From Nitrosomonas sp. JL21 (GTDB lineage Bacteria; Pseudomonadota; Gammaproteobacteria; Burkholderiales; Nitrosomonadaceae), in the NCBI RefSeq assembly GCF_009833095.1, contig NZ_QRCB01000017.1, positions 1-64,000 of the forward strand: DNA of 64,000 bases, in the 5' to 3' direction. Each line of letters begins with the position of its first letter. Within the stretch, counting starts at the first letter, position 1. Made by a program: the position numbers and the translations under genes. Positions 31,173 through 40,188 of the stretch are shown piece after piece. Below the pieces are notes generated by a model. That model did no database searches. It was given only the letters and a program-made list of their open reading frames with translations, and was not told the DNA's origin.

Positions 31173-31982
31173 CTAACGATACCTAGGAATGCCGCGGCCA
31201 TGACCTCCGCCGCCACGTCCCTTACCAAATAATATCGCAGCAGCAACAAAGGCAACGACGCCAACGCCGGCAACTACTTTGTTCCAATCAACGACGGTTT
31301 TATAGAGATGAAAATCCCCGCGCCAGCGCATGCGTTGCCAGATTTCATCCGGCCCCAGTGCATGGGGTTTTCCGACGGCATCCGGCGTGACGGTAATTTT
31401 CTGATCCGCCTGGACCACCACGAATTGCCCAGTATCTTCCCGCGGCATCACTTCGATGGAACCACTGAGCACCATGACATCGGTTTGCTGTTGCGAAACA
31501 CTGATTTGCAATACTGCATTTTTGGCTTGTATTCTGGCATGCAATGTCTCGATATCGTGCAAACAACTCGATGTATCTCCATAGGCATTGCCGGCATTGA
31601 ACCTGTCGATGCGTATTAAGCAGGTTGAATCCGATGCTTTGAATTCAATGCGAGCGCCGCTTTGCATCCCCGCACTTATAAACGCATTGTTCTTTACCGG
31701 TGCGGAAATTTTTACTCGATCGCCATTCAGCAACACACTTTTGCCCGCTGCATAGAGCGTTCCGATGACGGCATTGCTTGCACTGGCGTTATGATGAAGG
31801 CGAAATCCCATATTCTCATCTTGCTCCCAAAAGCCGCTATTTTCAGCAAAATTTCTATCTTGAATGGGCACGGTTTTACAACCGGTCAGCATGATGACAA
31901 ACAGAAACAATAACCAGGTTTGAATGTGAACGCCCGGCTTACACCGCATGCGAAAGAATGATTTGGTTCTTGTGATGTTCAT
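31173..31982 (-). CDS. FecR-domain lipoprotein with glycine-rich tail
   Basis: With the start at the ATG at 31982, which has AAAGGA seven to eight bases upstream, the protein has 269 residues. A lipobox LTGC follows a hydrophobic stretch, so it is probably exported and lipidated. The middle resembles FecR domains (MQSGARIEFKASDS, VMVLSGSIEVMPRED, VVQADQKITVT). Near the C-terminus comes a hydrophobic segment GVVAFVAAAILFGKG and then GRGGGGHGRG. A lipid anchor at one end and a hydrophobic segment at the other is unusual. No sigma factor gene is nearby. The function is unknown. Confidence 0.72.
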   Translation of the reverse strand: MNITRTKSFFRMRCKPGVHIQTWLLFLFVIMLTGCKTVPIQDRNFAENSGFWEQDENMGFRLHHNASASNAVIGTLYAAGKSVLLNGDRVKISAPVKNNAFISAGMQSGARIEFKASDSTCLIRIDRFNAGNAYGDTSSCLHDIETLHARIQAKNAVLQISVSQQQTDVMVLSGSIEVMPREDTGQFVVVQADQKITVTPDAVGKPHALGPDEIWQRMRWRGDFHLYKTVVDWNKVVAGVGVVAFVAAAILFGKGRGGGGHGRGIPRYR

Positions 31983-32133
31983 TTTGCTTTTCCTTTCAAT
32001 CAAAGGTTCCCTGCAAATTTCCGATGAAATCACTGTACTGCAATCTGTCTGAATCGCTACTGAATGGGAAGAACGTAAAAAATTGTCATTCGCCTTGCTT
32101 GCCCTACCATGCTATAAAACCTCTATCTTGTAC

Positions 32134-32139
32134 TATAAT
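32134..32139 (+). promoter_or_regulatory. Candidate -10 box of proA
   Basis: A perfect TATAAT stands 45 bases before the proA start codon, without a clear -35 partner. Confidence 0.3.
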
Positions 32140-32184
32140 TCCCCATCTACTAATCGATAGACTCATACCACTCAGAATTAATCG

Positions 32185-33450
32185 ATGAACACCACAGACA
32201 TAAAAAGCTACATGCAGTCGGTTGGCCAAGCGGCTCGCGCAGCGTCGCGCTTGATTGCGAAAGCGGATACGGCCACCAAGAACCAGGCGCTCACAGCGAT
32301 GGCGGCAGCCATCCGGCGCGATGAAGCGCTGCTGCTGAAAGCCAATGCCCAGGATCTGGACAATGCTCGCGCCAAGGGATTGGAAGCCGCGATGATCGAC
32401 CGCCTGACGTTATCCGCCAAAGGGATCGCGACAATGGCGGAAGGTTTGCTGCAAATCGCCACACTGGCCGATCCGGTCGGCGAAATCAGCGGCTTGAATT
32501 ACCGGCCGTCCGGCATTCAGGTCGGGAAAATGCGTGTTCCATTGGGCGTGATCGGCATTATCTACGAAGCCCGCCCGAATGTGACCGCCGATGCCGCCGG
32601 ACTGTGCCTGAAAGCGGGCAACGCCGCCATTCTGCGCGGCGGTTCGGAAGCAATTCATAGCAACCAGGCCATCGCGCGCTGCGTGCAGGAAGGATTGAAA
32701 TTGGCCGGCTTGCCCGAATCCGCCGTGCAGGTCATTGAAACTACCGATCGCGCCGCAGTCGGTGAATTGATCACGATGAAGGATTTTGTCGATGTGATCG
32801 TGCCGCGCGGCGGCAAGGGATTGATCGAACGCATCGCCAACGAAGCGCGCATTCCGGTCATCAAGCATTTAGATGGCGTTTGTCATGTCTACATTGATGA
32901 TCAGGCGGATGTCGACAAAGCCATAGCCATCGCCGATAACGCTAAAACCCAGCGCTACGGCACTTGTAACACGATGGAAACGCTGCTGATCCACGAAGGC
33001 ATCGCAACCCAAATATTGCCTGCACTGAGTAAGATTTATTTCGACAAGGGCGTTGAATTGCGCGGCGATGATGCTTCCCGCAGTCTTATCCCACAGATCA
33101 AAGCGGCAACTGAACAGGATTGGTACGAAGAGTATTTAGCGCCGATTCTGAGCATACGCATTGTCGCTGGATTGGATCAAGCGATCGATCACATTACCCG
33201 CTACGGGTCGCAGCATACCGACGCGATCGTGACCGAAAATTACACCCGCGCGCGGCGTTTTTTGCGCGAAGTCGATTCCAGCTCGGTCATGGTCAATACT
33301 ACCACCCGCTTCGCGGATGGATTTGAATATGGACTGGGCGCTGAAATAGGCATTTCGACCGACAAGATCCATGCACGCGGCCCGGTCGGGCTGGAAGGAT
33401 TGACCAGCCAGAAATTTATCGTGCTGGGAGATGGCCAGTTACGGCAATAA
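32185..33450 (+). CDS. proA: Glutamate-5-semialdehyde dehydrogenase
   Basis: ProA reduces glutamyl-5-phosphate to the semialdehyde, the second step of proline synthesis. The 421-residue protein has the expected length, the cofactor region [16 protein letters not shown] near residue 118, and the catalytic cysteine in [12 protein letters not shown] near residue 258. proB is not adjacent. The start has a poor ribosome-binding site but fits the family N-terminus. Confidence 0.97.
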   Translation: MNTTDIKSYMQSVGQAARAASRLIAKADTATKNQALTAMAAAIRRDEALLLKANAQDLDNARAKGLEAAMIDRLTLSAKGIATMAEGLLQIATLADPVGEISGLNYRPSGIQVGKMRVPLGVIGIIYEARPNVTADAAGLCLKAGNAAILRGGSEAIHSNQAIARCVQEGLKLAGLPESAVQVIETTDRAAVGELITMKDFVDVIVPRGGKGLIERIANEARIPVIKHLDGVCHVYIDDQADVDKAIAIADNAKTQRYGTCNTMETLLIHEGIATQILPALSKIYFDKGVELRGDDASRSLIPQIKAATEQDWYEEYLAPILSIRIVAGLDQAIDHITRYGSQHTDAIVTENYTRARRFLREVDSSSVMVNTTTRFADGFEYGLGAEIGISTDKIHARGPVGLEGLTSQKFIVLGDGQLRQ

Positions 33451-33513
33451 TTATTTTCTATTCGTTGAGATTACCAGATAGAGAGCGTTCGCGTACCTCG
33501 CCCAAAGGATGTT

Positions 33514-35289
33514 ATGACCAAAGTAATTGAAATAAAAGTACCTGACATCGGCGATTTCAACGATGTGCCGGTGATCGAATTATTGGTTGCGCCCGGCGAT
33601 GCGGTCGAAAAAGAAACGTCGCTGATTACACTGGAAACGGACAAGGCGTCGATGGAAGTGCCGTCTCCGCAACCCGGCGTGGTGCAAGCTCTCAACGTCA
33701 AGGTCGGCGATAAAGTGTCGGAAGGTTCGGTGATTCTGACCTTGGCCGTGACCGAACAATCTACTGCGTCAGACTCTGCGCCGCCAAAACCCGATCAGAA
33801 GCCAGCCGCTTCAGCAGCGCCCCCTGCGTCCGCCGCAACGCCTGCAACTCAAACCGCGCCGTCATCGCCTGCTCCCGCGGCAGACAAGCATGCGGATGTG
33901 GTGGTGCTGGGCGCCGGGCCGGGCGGGTATACCGCGGCTTTTCGCGCTGCCGATCTGGGCAAGCGCGTGATTCTGATTGAGCGTTATCCCACTCTTGGCG
34001 GGGTATGTTTGAATGTCGGCTGCATTCCTTCCAAAGCACTGCTGCATGCCGCTAAAGTCATTACCGAAGCTGCCGAGGCACAGCCGCAGGGCATCACGTT
34101 CGGTCAACCGCAAATCGACCTCGATCAATTGCGCAGTTGGAAAGAATCCGTCATCGGCAAACTGACCAAGGGCCTCAAGGCATTGGCCAAGCAGCGCAAG
34201 GTCGAAATCGTGCAGGGCACGGGAAAATTTGTGACGCCGCGTACGATCCAAGTTGAAACAGCGGATGGACATACGACGGTTTCCTTCGATCATTGCATCA
34301 TTGCGGCCGGTTCCAGCGCAACCCGGATTCCGGGTTTTCCGTATGACGATCCGCGCCTGATGGATTCGACCGATGCGCTGGAGCTTCGCGACATACCGAA
34401 CCATCTGCTGATCATCGGCGGGGGCATCATCGGCCTGGAAATGGCGACCGTGTACTCCGCATTGGGCAGTAAGATCAGCGTCGTGGAATGGATGGATCAA
34501 TTGATCCCAGGCGCTGATCCTGATCTGGTCAAACCGTTGCAGCGCCGCCTGCAGAAGCGCTACCAGGCGATTTATCTGAAAACCAAGGTCACCCGCATCG
34601 AAACTCAGGAATCCGGGCTTATGGTTACGTTCGACGGAGACAATGCACCGGCACCGCAGACGTATGATCGAATTCTGGTGGCGGTGGGACGCCGTCCGAA
34701 TGGCTCCACCCTTGGCGCCGAAGCCATCGGCATACATGTGAATGAACGCGGCTTCATTCCGGTCGATCAACAGATGCGCACCAACCTGCCGCATATCTTC
34801 GCCATCGGCGACGTCGTCGGCGATCCTATGTTGGCGCATAAAGCCACGTATGAAGGCAAGCTGGCGGCCGAAGTCATTGCCGGACATAAAGTGGCCTTTG
34901 ATGCGCGCACGATTCCATCAGTCGCTTATACGGACCCGGAAATCGCCTGGATGGGACTGACTGAGAAGGATGCTCTGCGCCAGGGCATCGAGTTTGAAAA
35001 GGTCAATTTTCCCTGGGCCGCTAGTGGCCGGGCCATTTCGATGACGCGCGAGGAAGGACTGACGCAACTGCTGCTCGATAAGCAGACGCGCCGCATACTT
35101 GGCGCTGGCGTCGTGGGCGTCAATGCCGGTGAATTGATTGCCGAAACGGTGCTGGCGCTGGAAATGGGCGCGGACACGCAGGATATCGGCTTGACCATCC
35201 ATCCGCATCCGACGTTATCGGAAACCATTTTCTTCGCGGCTGAAATGGCCGAAGGAACCATTACCGATCTTTTGGCACCAAAGAAATAA
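33514..35289 (+). CDS. lpdA: Dihydrolipoamide dehydrogenase with N-terminal lipoyl domain
   Basis: This E3 flavoenzyme reoxidises the lipoamide of the pyruvate (or 2-oxoglutarate) dehydrogenase complex. Residues about 1-80 are a lipoyl domain with the lipoyl lysine in ETDKASME near 44, followed by an Ala/Pro linker (about 82-125). Then comes the FAD domain VVVLGAGPGGYTAA near 129, the redox disulfide CLNVGC near 168, and the active-site histidine in HPHPTLSE near 569. E3 with its own lipoyl domain is known from betaproteobacteria. The E1 and E2 genes are not in the window. AAAGGA precedes the ATG. Confidence 0.96.
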   Translation: MTKVIEIKVPDIGDFNDVPVIELLVAPGDAVEKETSLITLETDKASMEVPSPQPGVVQALNVKVGDKVSEGSVILTLAVTEQSTASDSAPPKPDQKPAASAAPPASAATPATQTAPSSPAPAADKHADVVVLGAGPGGYTAAFRAADLGKRVILIERYPTLGGVCLNVGCIPSKALLHAAKVITEAAEAQPQGITFGQPQIDLDQLRSWKESVIGKLTKGLKALAKQRKVEIVQGTGKFVTPRTIQVETADGHTTVSFDHCIIAAGSSATRIPGFPYDDPRLMDSTDALELRDIPNHLLIIGGGIIGLEMATVYSALGSKISVVEWMDQLIPGADPDLVKPLQRRLQKRYQAIYLKTKVTRIETQESGLMVTFDGDNAPAPQTYDRILVAVGRRPNGSTLGAEAIGIHVNERGFIPVDQQMRTNLPHIFAIGDVVGDPMLAHKATYEGKLAAEVIAGHKVAFDARTIPSVAYTDPEIAWMGLTEKDALRQGIEFEKVNFPWAASGRAISMTREEGLTQLLLDKQTRRILGAGVVGVNAGELIAETVLALEMGADTQDIGLTIHPHPTLSETIFFAAEMAEGTITDLLAPKK

Positions 35290-35345
35290 CTAATTCATTA
35301 TAAAACCCATTCTGAATATCGACCGACAACACCATTCCATTATTA

Positions 35346-35762
35346 ATGACCTCGAACATGATTCCTATCAAAACCGTTCTACTATCATGTGCAGTAATGT
35401 TGACGTTGTTCGGCACAGCGCAGAATTCCTTTGCCACACATACTTCACAGCCGGTGCTGGTCGATCCCAAAACCCAGTTTGTCGTGGGAGAGACTATCCA
35501 GTTGCACGGCCGAGTCGATTACAATGAACAGCCTGCGCCAGACGTGCTGCTCAATTTCAAGCTGACGCGCCCGGATGGCGCCGTCGCTGCCGATGAATTC
35601 TACCCCAGCAATGAAAAAGGACAATTTGACTTCAAATTCAATACCCAGAACCAACCATCAGGCACGTATCAGCTCACGATCACTTCGCATTGCCTGGAAA
35701 TTCACCGCTATGCCTGTACCTATAAAAAGGAAACCCTGTCCATTCAGGTCAGCAAGCCGTGA
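35346..35762 (+). CDS. Secreted beta-sandwich-like protein, unknown function
   Basis: The 138-residue product has a signal peptide (residues about 1-31, ending near SFATHT). The remainder has a pattern of beta strands (FVVGETIQLHGRVDY, LLNFKLTRPDGAV, GTYQLTITSHC) that recalls Ig-like or carboxypeptidase-regulatory folds. Two cysteines near the end (SHCLEIHRYACTY) could form a disulfide in the periplasm. It lies about 100 bases ahead of the retropepsin/ATP-grasp operon in the same direction and could be its first gene, but this is uncertain. Confidence 0.65.
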   Translation: MTSNMIPIKTVLLSCAVMLTLFGTAQNSFATHTSQPVLVDPKTQFVVGETIQLHGRVDYNEQPAPDVLLNFKLTRPDGAVAADEFYPSNEKGQFDFKFNTQNQPSGTYQLTITSHCLEIHRYACTYKKETLSIQVSKP

Positions 35763-35859
35763 AGCAAGCCGGCTGATGGAATAACTCCTCGATTCACTGG
35801 CTCCTATTTCACGGCAACACATCCTAAAATATCGTCTACCTACAACCAAAAAATTACTC

Positions 35860-36627
35860 ATGGGAATTGCGCGCTTCATTGTCTCCACCGGCTGCTGTAA
35901 CCAAGCGATCGTTCTAGTCCTTCTGCTGTTGCTTTCCGCGTGCGACATGACTCAACAAGAGGCACTGGCCGAGCGGGAAGCGCGAATCCGCGCCAAGGAA
36001 TCCGAACTGGTCAGCTTATTCGCGGAATTGGTCGAGCAAAAAAAATCCTTGCAACAGCACTCACCCGCTCCTGCGCAGGAAAGTCCTGAACAACCCATCA
36101 ACCCGGGAGATGCTCCCGATCCTTGTGAGACCCAGACCCGTCCCGCGCCATCAGCCCAGCAGCCTACCGCAAAAACTACGGTGCGGACGATACTGGGCGG
36201 CGTCGAAAATGTTTACCTGGATCCTCCCGGCATGGAATTCAGCGCGCGCATCGATACCGGGGCGCAGACGTCATCATTGCACGCGCTCGATATCGTCGAA
36301 TTTGAACGCGATGGCAAACCCTTTGTAAAATTCAGCATGATCCATCCCGAAACCAAAGAAAAAATTCAGATGACCCGGCGCTTGCGGCGCTATGTGCGGG
36401 TCAAGGAACTGGGCAACCGCGAATCGCAGCGGCGTCCCGTGGTCAGGATGCGCGTGGTATTGGCCGACATCGACGAGCGCGTCAACTTCACACTCGAAAA
36501 CCGCAGCCGGTTCAAGCATCAGGTATTGATCGGCCGCAATCTGCTGCAAGACCTTGCCATCGTCGATGTCAGTCAGAAATACACCACCGCCAAGCCCGAC
36601 CGACCTGAACCCGGCGGCGCGAAATAA
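35860..36627 (+). CDS. Retropepsin-like aspartic protease lipoprotein
   Basis: The 255-residue protein has a signal peptide with lipobox LLSAC, a short coiled-coil (about 35-70), a Pro-rich linker, and a C-terminal domain with FSARIDTGAQTSSLHA near residue 127. DTGA is the aspartic protease motif of the RimK-associated retropepsin-like family, often named 'ATP-dependent zinc protease' in databases. It would act in the periplasm. Its stop codon shares one base with the start of the next gene. Comparative work has linked such proteases with ATP-grasp ligases and 7TM transglutaminase-like proteins, as here. Confidence 0.85.
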   Translation: MGIARFIVSTGCCNQAIVLVLLLLLSACDMTQQEALAEREARIRAKESELVSLFAELVEQKKSLQQHSPAPAQESPEQPINPGDAPDPCETQTRPAPSAQQPTAKTTVRTILGGVENVYLDPPGMEFSARIDTGAQTSSLHALDIVEFERDGKPFVKFSMIHPETKEKIQMTRRLRRYVRVKELGNRESQRRPVVRMRVVLADIDERVNFTLENRSRFKHQVLIGRNLLQDLAIVDVSQKYTTAKPDRPEPGGAK

Positions 36628-38177
36628 TGCATTCCAAACTTAAATTGTATGTGCTGGTCGCGTTGATCATGGCGCTAGGGATAGGCTTGATTGCCTATAA
36701 GCACTTCGCGTTGGGATTTCCGTTATTGCCGGATGACAAGAAATCCGTCTGGACGATCGAAGCCAAAATCGATTTCGTTGCGCGCGGTGATCCAGTCATC
36801 GTGTCTTTTGCGCTTCCCGCGGAAACACCCACGACGGTCATTATGGAAGAAGATTTTGCGTCATCCGATTATGGGTTCACTGAACTTTCCACTGCGGCAG
36901 GGCGGCGCGCTCAATGGAGCAAGCGCGCTGCATCTGGCCATCAAACCGTTTATTATCGTGTCAGTGAGTACGAAACGGATCCGCTCGCTGCTCCTCCGCC
37001 TGCTGCGGATTTGCCAACGGAACCTGAAAAACCGGAATTTGACGAAGTCATGAAAACCGCCGCGACGACGCTATTGGATCAGGTGCGCAGCAAATCCGCC
37101 AATACCGAAATCTTCACGCGCGAACTGATCACCTCACTCAATTCGGATACACCCAGTCAGACTCAGAATCTATTGCTCAACGAAAAACCGAGTGAAGATT
37201 ATAAAACCCACCTGATCATCAACTTGCTGGCTTTGGAAGGCATCAGCGCGCGCATCGTGCGCGGGCTCTATCTCGAAGATGGCCGACGCCGCCAATCGCT
37301 GACCAATTTCGTCGAGGTGTATATCGGGAACCGATGGTTATTGTTCAATCAGAATACTGGAAAAATCGGCAAACCCGACGATTTTCTGATCTGGCAGCGA
37401 GGCGATGAATCGCTGCTGGATGTCGTCGGCGGTAAGAATTCCCAGATCTCATTCTCGATCATCAAAAATGTGCACCCCACCCGCACTCTGGTGCTGCGTG
37501 ACAGCATGAACAAGGAGGCGGGCATCATCGATTTTTCGATCTACAGCTTGCCGATCGAGCAGCAGAATGCCTTCAAGATGATTTTACTATTGCCCATCGG
37601 CGCATTGATCGTGGTCATCATGCGGTTACTGATCGGCATCCGCACATCGGGCACGTTCATGCCTATCCTGATTGCATTGGCATTGATCCAAACGACGTTA
37701 CTGACGGGCATCGTGATATTTCTGACGGTGGTCGGCACCGGCCTGCTGATCCGCTCGTATTTGTCGCAGCTCAATCTGCTGTTCGTCGCGCGCATTTCAG
37801 CCGTGATCATCGTCGTCATTGCGATCATGGCCAGTATCAGCATTCTGAGCAACAAGCTCGGGCTTGATCAGGCGATGACCGTGACATTCTTCCCGATGAT
37901 CATCCTATCCTGGACGATCGAGCGCATGTCGGTGCTGTGGGAGGAAGACGGGCCCAGAGAAGTGTTCGTTCAGGGTGGTGGCAGCTTGTTGACGGCGATC
38001 ATCGCGTATCTCTTCATGACCAACCGGACAGTGGAATACCTGACATTCAATTTTCCAGAGCTGATGCTGGTCAATCTCGCGTTGATCCTGATTCTCGGAC
38101 AATATACCGGCTACCGGTTGTCCGAGTTGTATCGATTCCATTCACTGGAACGACGCAATGTTTCTGGCAAGCCCTGA
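36627..38177 (+). CDS. Inactive transglutaminase-like protein with 7TM domain
   Basis: This 516-residue membrane protein has an N-terminal anchor (about 7-25), a large periplasmic part to about 300 that resembles an inactive transglutaminase (LIINLLALEGISARIVRGL, then FVEVYIGNRWLLFN), and a C-terminal block of about seven membrane helices from about 312 to 500. The catalytic Cys-His-Asp set of true transglutaminases is not evident. It begins within the stop of the protease gene and overlaps the ATP-grasp gene by 20 bases, which implies that the three proteins work together. Confidence 0.88.
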   Translation: MHSKLKLYVLVALIMALGIGLIAYKHFALGFPLLPDDKKSVWTIEAKIDFVARGDPVIVSFALPAETPTTVIMEEDFASSDYGFTELSTAAGRRAQWSKRAASGHQTVYYRVSEYETDPLAAPPPAADLPTEPEKPEFDEVMKTAATTLLDQVRSKSANTEIFTRELITSLNSDTPSQTQNLLLNEKPSEDYKTHLIINLLALEGISARIVRGLYLEDGRRRQSLTNFVEVYIGNRWLLFNQNTGKIGKPDDFLIWQRGDESLLDVVGGKNSQISFSIIKNVHPTRTLVLRDSMNKEAGIIDFSIYSLPIEQQNAFKMILLLPIGALIVVIMRLLIGIRTSGTFMPILIALALIQTTLLTGIVIFLTVVGTGLLIRSYLSQLNLLFVARISAVIIVVIAIMASISILSNKLGLDQAMTVTFFPMIILSWTIERMSVLWEEDGPREVFVQGGGSLLTAIIAYLFMTNRTVEYLTFNFPELMLVNLALILILGQYTGYRLSELYRFHSLERRNVSGKP

Positions 38178-39159
38178 AAAACTCAGAAGCTTCGGCATCA
38201 TCGGCATGAACCAGAGAAACGCTGGTTTGATCTCCCGCTATAATCCGCGCCATTTGTTCCCACTGGTCGATAACAAGCTGAAGACCAAATTATTGGCCCA
38301 GAAAGCCGGCATCACGGTTCCTCAGTTGCTCGGTACCCTGCACTATCAGCATGACGTCAAATCGCTGAAAGAACTGCTCCGCCCGCACGATCAGTTCGTC
38401 ATCAAACCCGTCAAGGGCAGCGGCGGCAAAGGTATTCTCGTCATCGTCCGGAATGACCACAATCTCTACTTCAAGCCCAGCGGCGACGCGTTGCAATTGG
38501 CTGACATCGAACGCCATGTATCCAATATTCTGAGTGGTCTGCACAGTCTTGGCGGCAAGCCGGATAGCGTGATGATCGAATCGCTGATTCAACTCGATCC
38601 GGTATTCTCGGACTACAGCTACCAGGGCATTCCCGATATACGAATCATCGTTTTTCTGGGTTATCCGATCATGGCAATGTTGCGGCTCACTACCCACGCA
38701 TCGGATGGCAAGGCCAATCTTCATCAAGGCGCGGTCGGTGTCGGTATCGATATCGGCACCGGCCGAGCGCTGCATGCCGTACAATTTGGCCGCACCGTTC
38801 TGCATCACCCCGACACGCGCAAAACATTCTCCGATCTGGTGATTCCTCACTGGGACAAGCTGTTGCAACTCGCTGCAGCTTGTTACGACATGACCGGCCT
38901 CGGATATCTGGGCGCAGATCTGGTACTGGACCGGGATCAAGGTCCGATGATCATTGAATTGAACGCCCGCCCCGGCCTTGCCATTCAAGTGGCCAACTAT
39001 GCCGGTCTGGCCCCCCGTGTCGCGATCATAGAAACGCTGAAATCCATCGACCCCAGTCCGGTATCACGCGCCGAATTCAGCAAACAGCAATTCTGCGTGC
39101 AAACCGGCCCTCAACCGCCGCGCACCTTGCACACGCGTTCAAGCGACAACGCAGCATAG
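38158..39159 (+). CDS. RimK-type ATP-grasp ligase (alpha-L-glutamate ligase-like)
   Basis: The 333-residue protein has the ATP-grasp fold: a pre-ATP region MNQRNAGLISRYNPR, the glycine-rich loop PVKGSGGKGILV near residue 86, and the metal site IIELNARPGLAIQ near residue 264. Family members join amino acids such as glutamate to peptides or proteins. It overlaps the 7TM gene by 20 bases. An alternative start at 38206 would also fit. The substrate is unknown; cytoplasmic location suggests it modifies a product that the membrane and periplasmic partners sense or process. Confidence 0.88.
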   Translation: MFLASPEKLRSFGIIGMNQRNAGLISRYNPRHLFPLVDNKLKTKLLAQKAGITVPQLLGTLHYQHDVKSLKELLRPHDQFVIKPVKGSGGKGILVIVRNDHNLYFKPSGDALQLADIERHVSNILSGLHSLGGKPDSVMIESLIQLDPVFSDYSYQGIPDIRIIVFLGYPIMAMLRLTTHASDGKANLHQGAVGVGIDIGTGRALHAVQFGRTVLHHPDTRKTFSDLVIPHWDKLLQLAAACYDMTGLGYLGADLVLDRDQGPMIIELNARPGLAIQVANYAGLAPRVAIIETLKSIDPSPVSRAEFSKQQFCVQTGPQPPRTLHTRSSDNAA

Positions 39160-39233
39160 CGGTCCCGCTCAGTTCGCTTATTTCAGCCACGTCGGCTGCG
39201 GAAAGCAATGTGACACTTTGCCGCATCGCGCGT

Positions 39234-39258
39234 GGCCGAATTCTCGCTGAGAATGGCC
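39234..39258. terminator. Hairpin after the ATP-grasp operon
   Basis: GGCC (39234-39237) with GGCC (39255-39258) and ATTCTC (39240-39245) with GAGAAT (39249-39254) form a stem with a two-base bulge and a three-base loop. No T tract follows, so intrinsic termination is uncertain. Confidence 0.35.
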
Positions 39259-39494
39259 GGCGAATGTTGAGATTATCAATGCTCGCCCACTCTGCGATAG
39301 CGGTAACGAGATACTGATGCACTGATCTTGCGGGAATCATTGAGAACCAAAGTTTATAAAGATTCTGCGGCCAGTGCTCCCGCCAGTATCGACAATGACA
39401 TAAATAAAATTTTAGATGGGCACTTTGCGACTGAATATGAATCCTATCCTATTCCTAAACTTAATAAATCCTAACCACAAAAAGGAGAGGTATC
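39259..39494. other. Intergenic region ahead of the Spy-like gene
   Basis: The region from the end of the ATP-grasp gene (39160) is about 335 bases, becomes AT-rich towards its right end, and has no gene. It must contain the promoter of the Spy-like gene, which I could not place with confidence. Confidence 0.35.
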
Positions 39495-40061
39495 ATGGCT
39501 CGCAACAAGCTCATCTTTTTAGTTTCAAGTACTCTGATATTTTTAATTGGCATAGCCTCTATCGCTGTGGCATCCAATAATCCAATCGAGTCTCAAATTG
39601 AAAATAAAAATATCTTACTGGCTCAAGCACAGCAACATTCCCATGAAAAAGAAGCTCTGCATGAGAAACATGACAGACATAAAAAATGGGACAAGCATGG
39701 AAAAGAGCCTGATTATGCTCATATGATCATATCCCATACAGACGCACTGAAATTAAGCGATGAGCAATTAGGAAAAATTGTTCGTTTGCATCTAAAGTAC
39801 GATCAAGAACATAAACAAATTAAACACCAATTGATGAAAAGTGTAAAAAACCTGAAAAGAGAAAGCATGATTCCGAGTACAACGGATGATCAATTACGCA
39901 AGCTTGGGAAAGAACTTGCTGAGAGTGCTAATGCAATGATAGAACATCACATTAATGAACGTAGCGCGATTCATGGCGTTTTAACAGAGGAGCAGCGGAA
40001 ACAGTTGAATTCTCTAAAAATGGACCATGACTCTGATACACATGGCCATAGTCATCACTGA
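39495..40061 (+). CDS. His-rich Spy/CpxP-like periplasmic protein
   Basis: The 188-residue protein has a signal peptide (about 1-26), a His/Lys-rich stretch (HSHEKEALHEKHDRHKK near 48), a helical core with LTxxQ-type motifs (LKLSDEQLGKI near 86 and LTEEQRKQL near 164), and a His-rich tail HGHSHH. This fits the Spy/CpxP/ZraP family of periplasmic chaperones and metal-stress proteins. The His clusters suggest binding of zinc, copper or nickel, which is inference. AAGGAG lies eight bases before the ATG. Its DNA is AT-richer than its neighbours. Confidence 0.75.
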   Translation: MARNKLIFLVSSTLIFLIGIASIAVASNNPIESQIENKNILLAQAQQHSHEKEALHEKHDRHKKWDKHGKEPDYAHMIISHTDALKLSDEQLGKIVRLHLKYDQEHKQIKHQLMKSVKNLKRESMIPSTTDDQLRKLGKELAESANAMIEHHINERSAIHGVLTEEQRKQLNSLKMDHDSDTHGHSHH

Positions 40062-40136
40062 TACTGGTTGCTAACTAGATTGATTTTACTCATAGCAGCT
40101 CAGATCTGAGCCAGTACAGATAAAGGCTGGCATTCC

Positions 40137-40180
40137 GCCATCATTAAAACCCATTCACAGAAACAAGTTTTAATGATGGC
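40137..40180. terminator. 14-base perfect inverted repeat, bidirectional terminator
   Basis: GCCATCATTAAAAC (40137-40150) and GTTTTAATGATGGC (40167-40180) form a perfect 14-base stem with a 16-base loop between two convergent genes. There is no T tract outside the stem, but its position and perfection favour a terminator for both. Confidence 0.6.
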
Positions 40181-40188
40181 TGATGAAA

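Noticed and set aside
33862-34887. 341-residue open frame antisense to lpdA
   Set aside because: It lies wholly opposite lpdA, has no family similarity or ribosome-binding site, and is explained by the codon use of the real gene.
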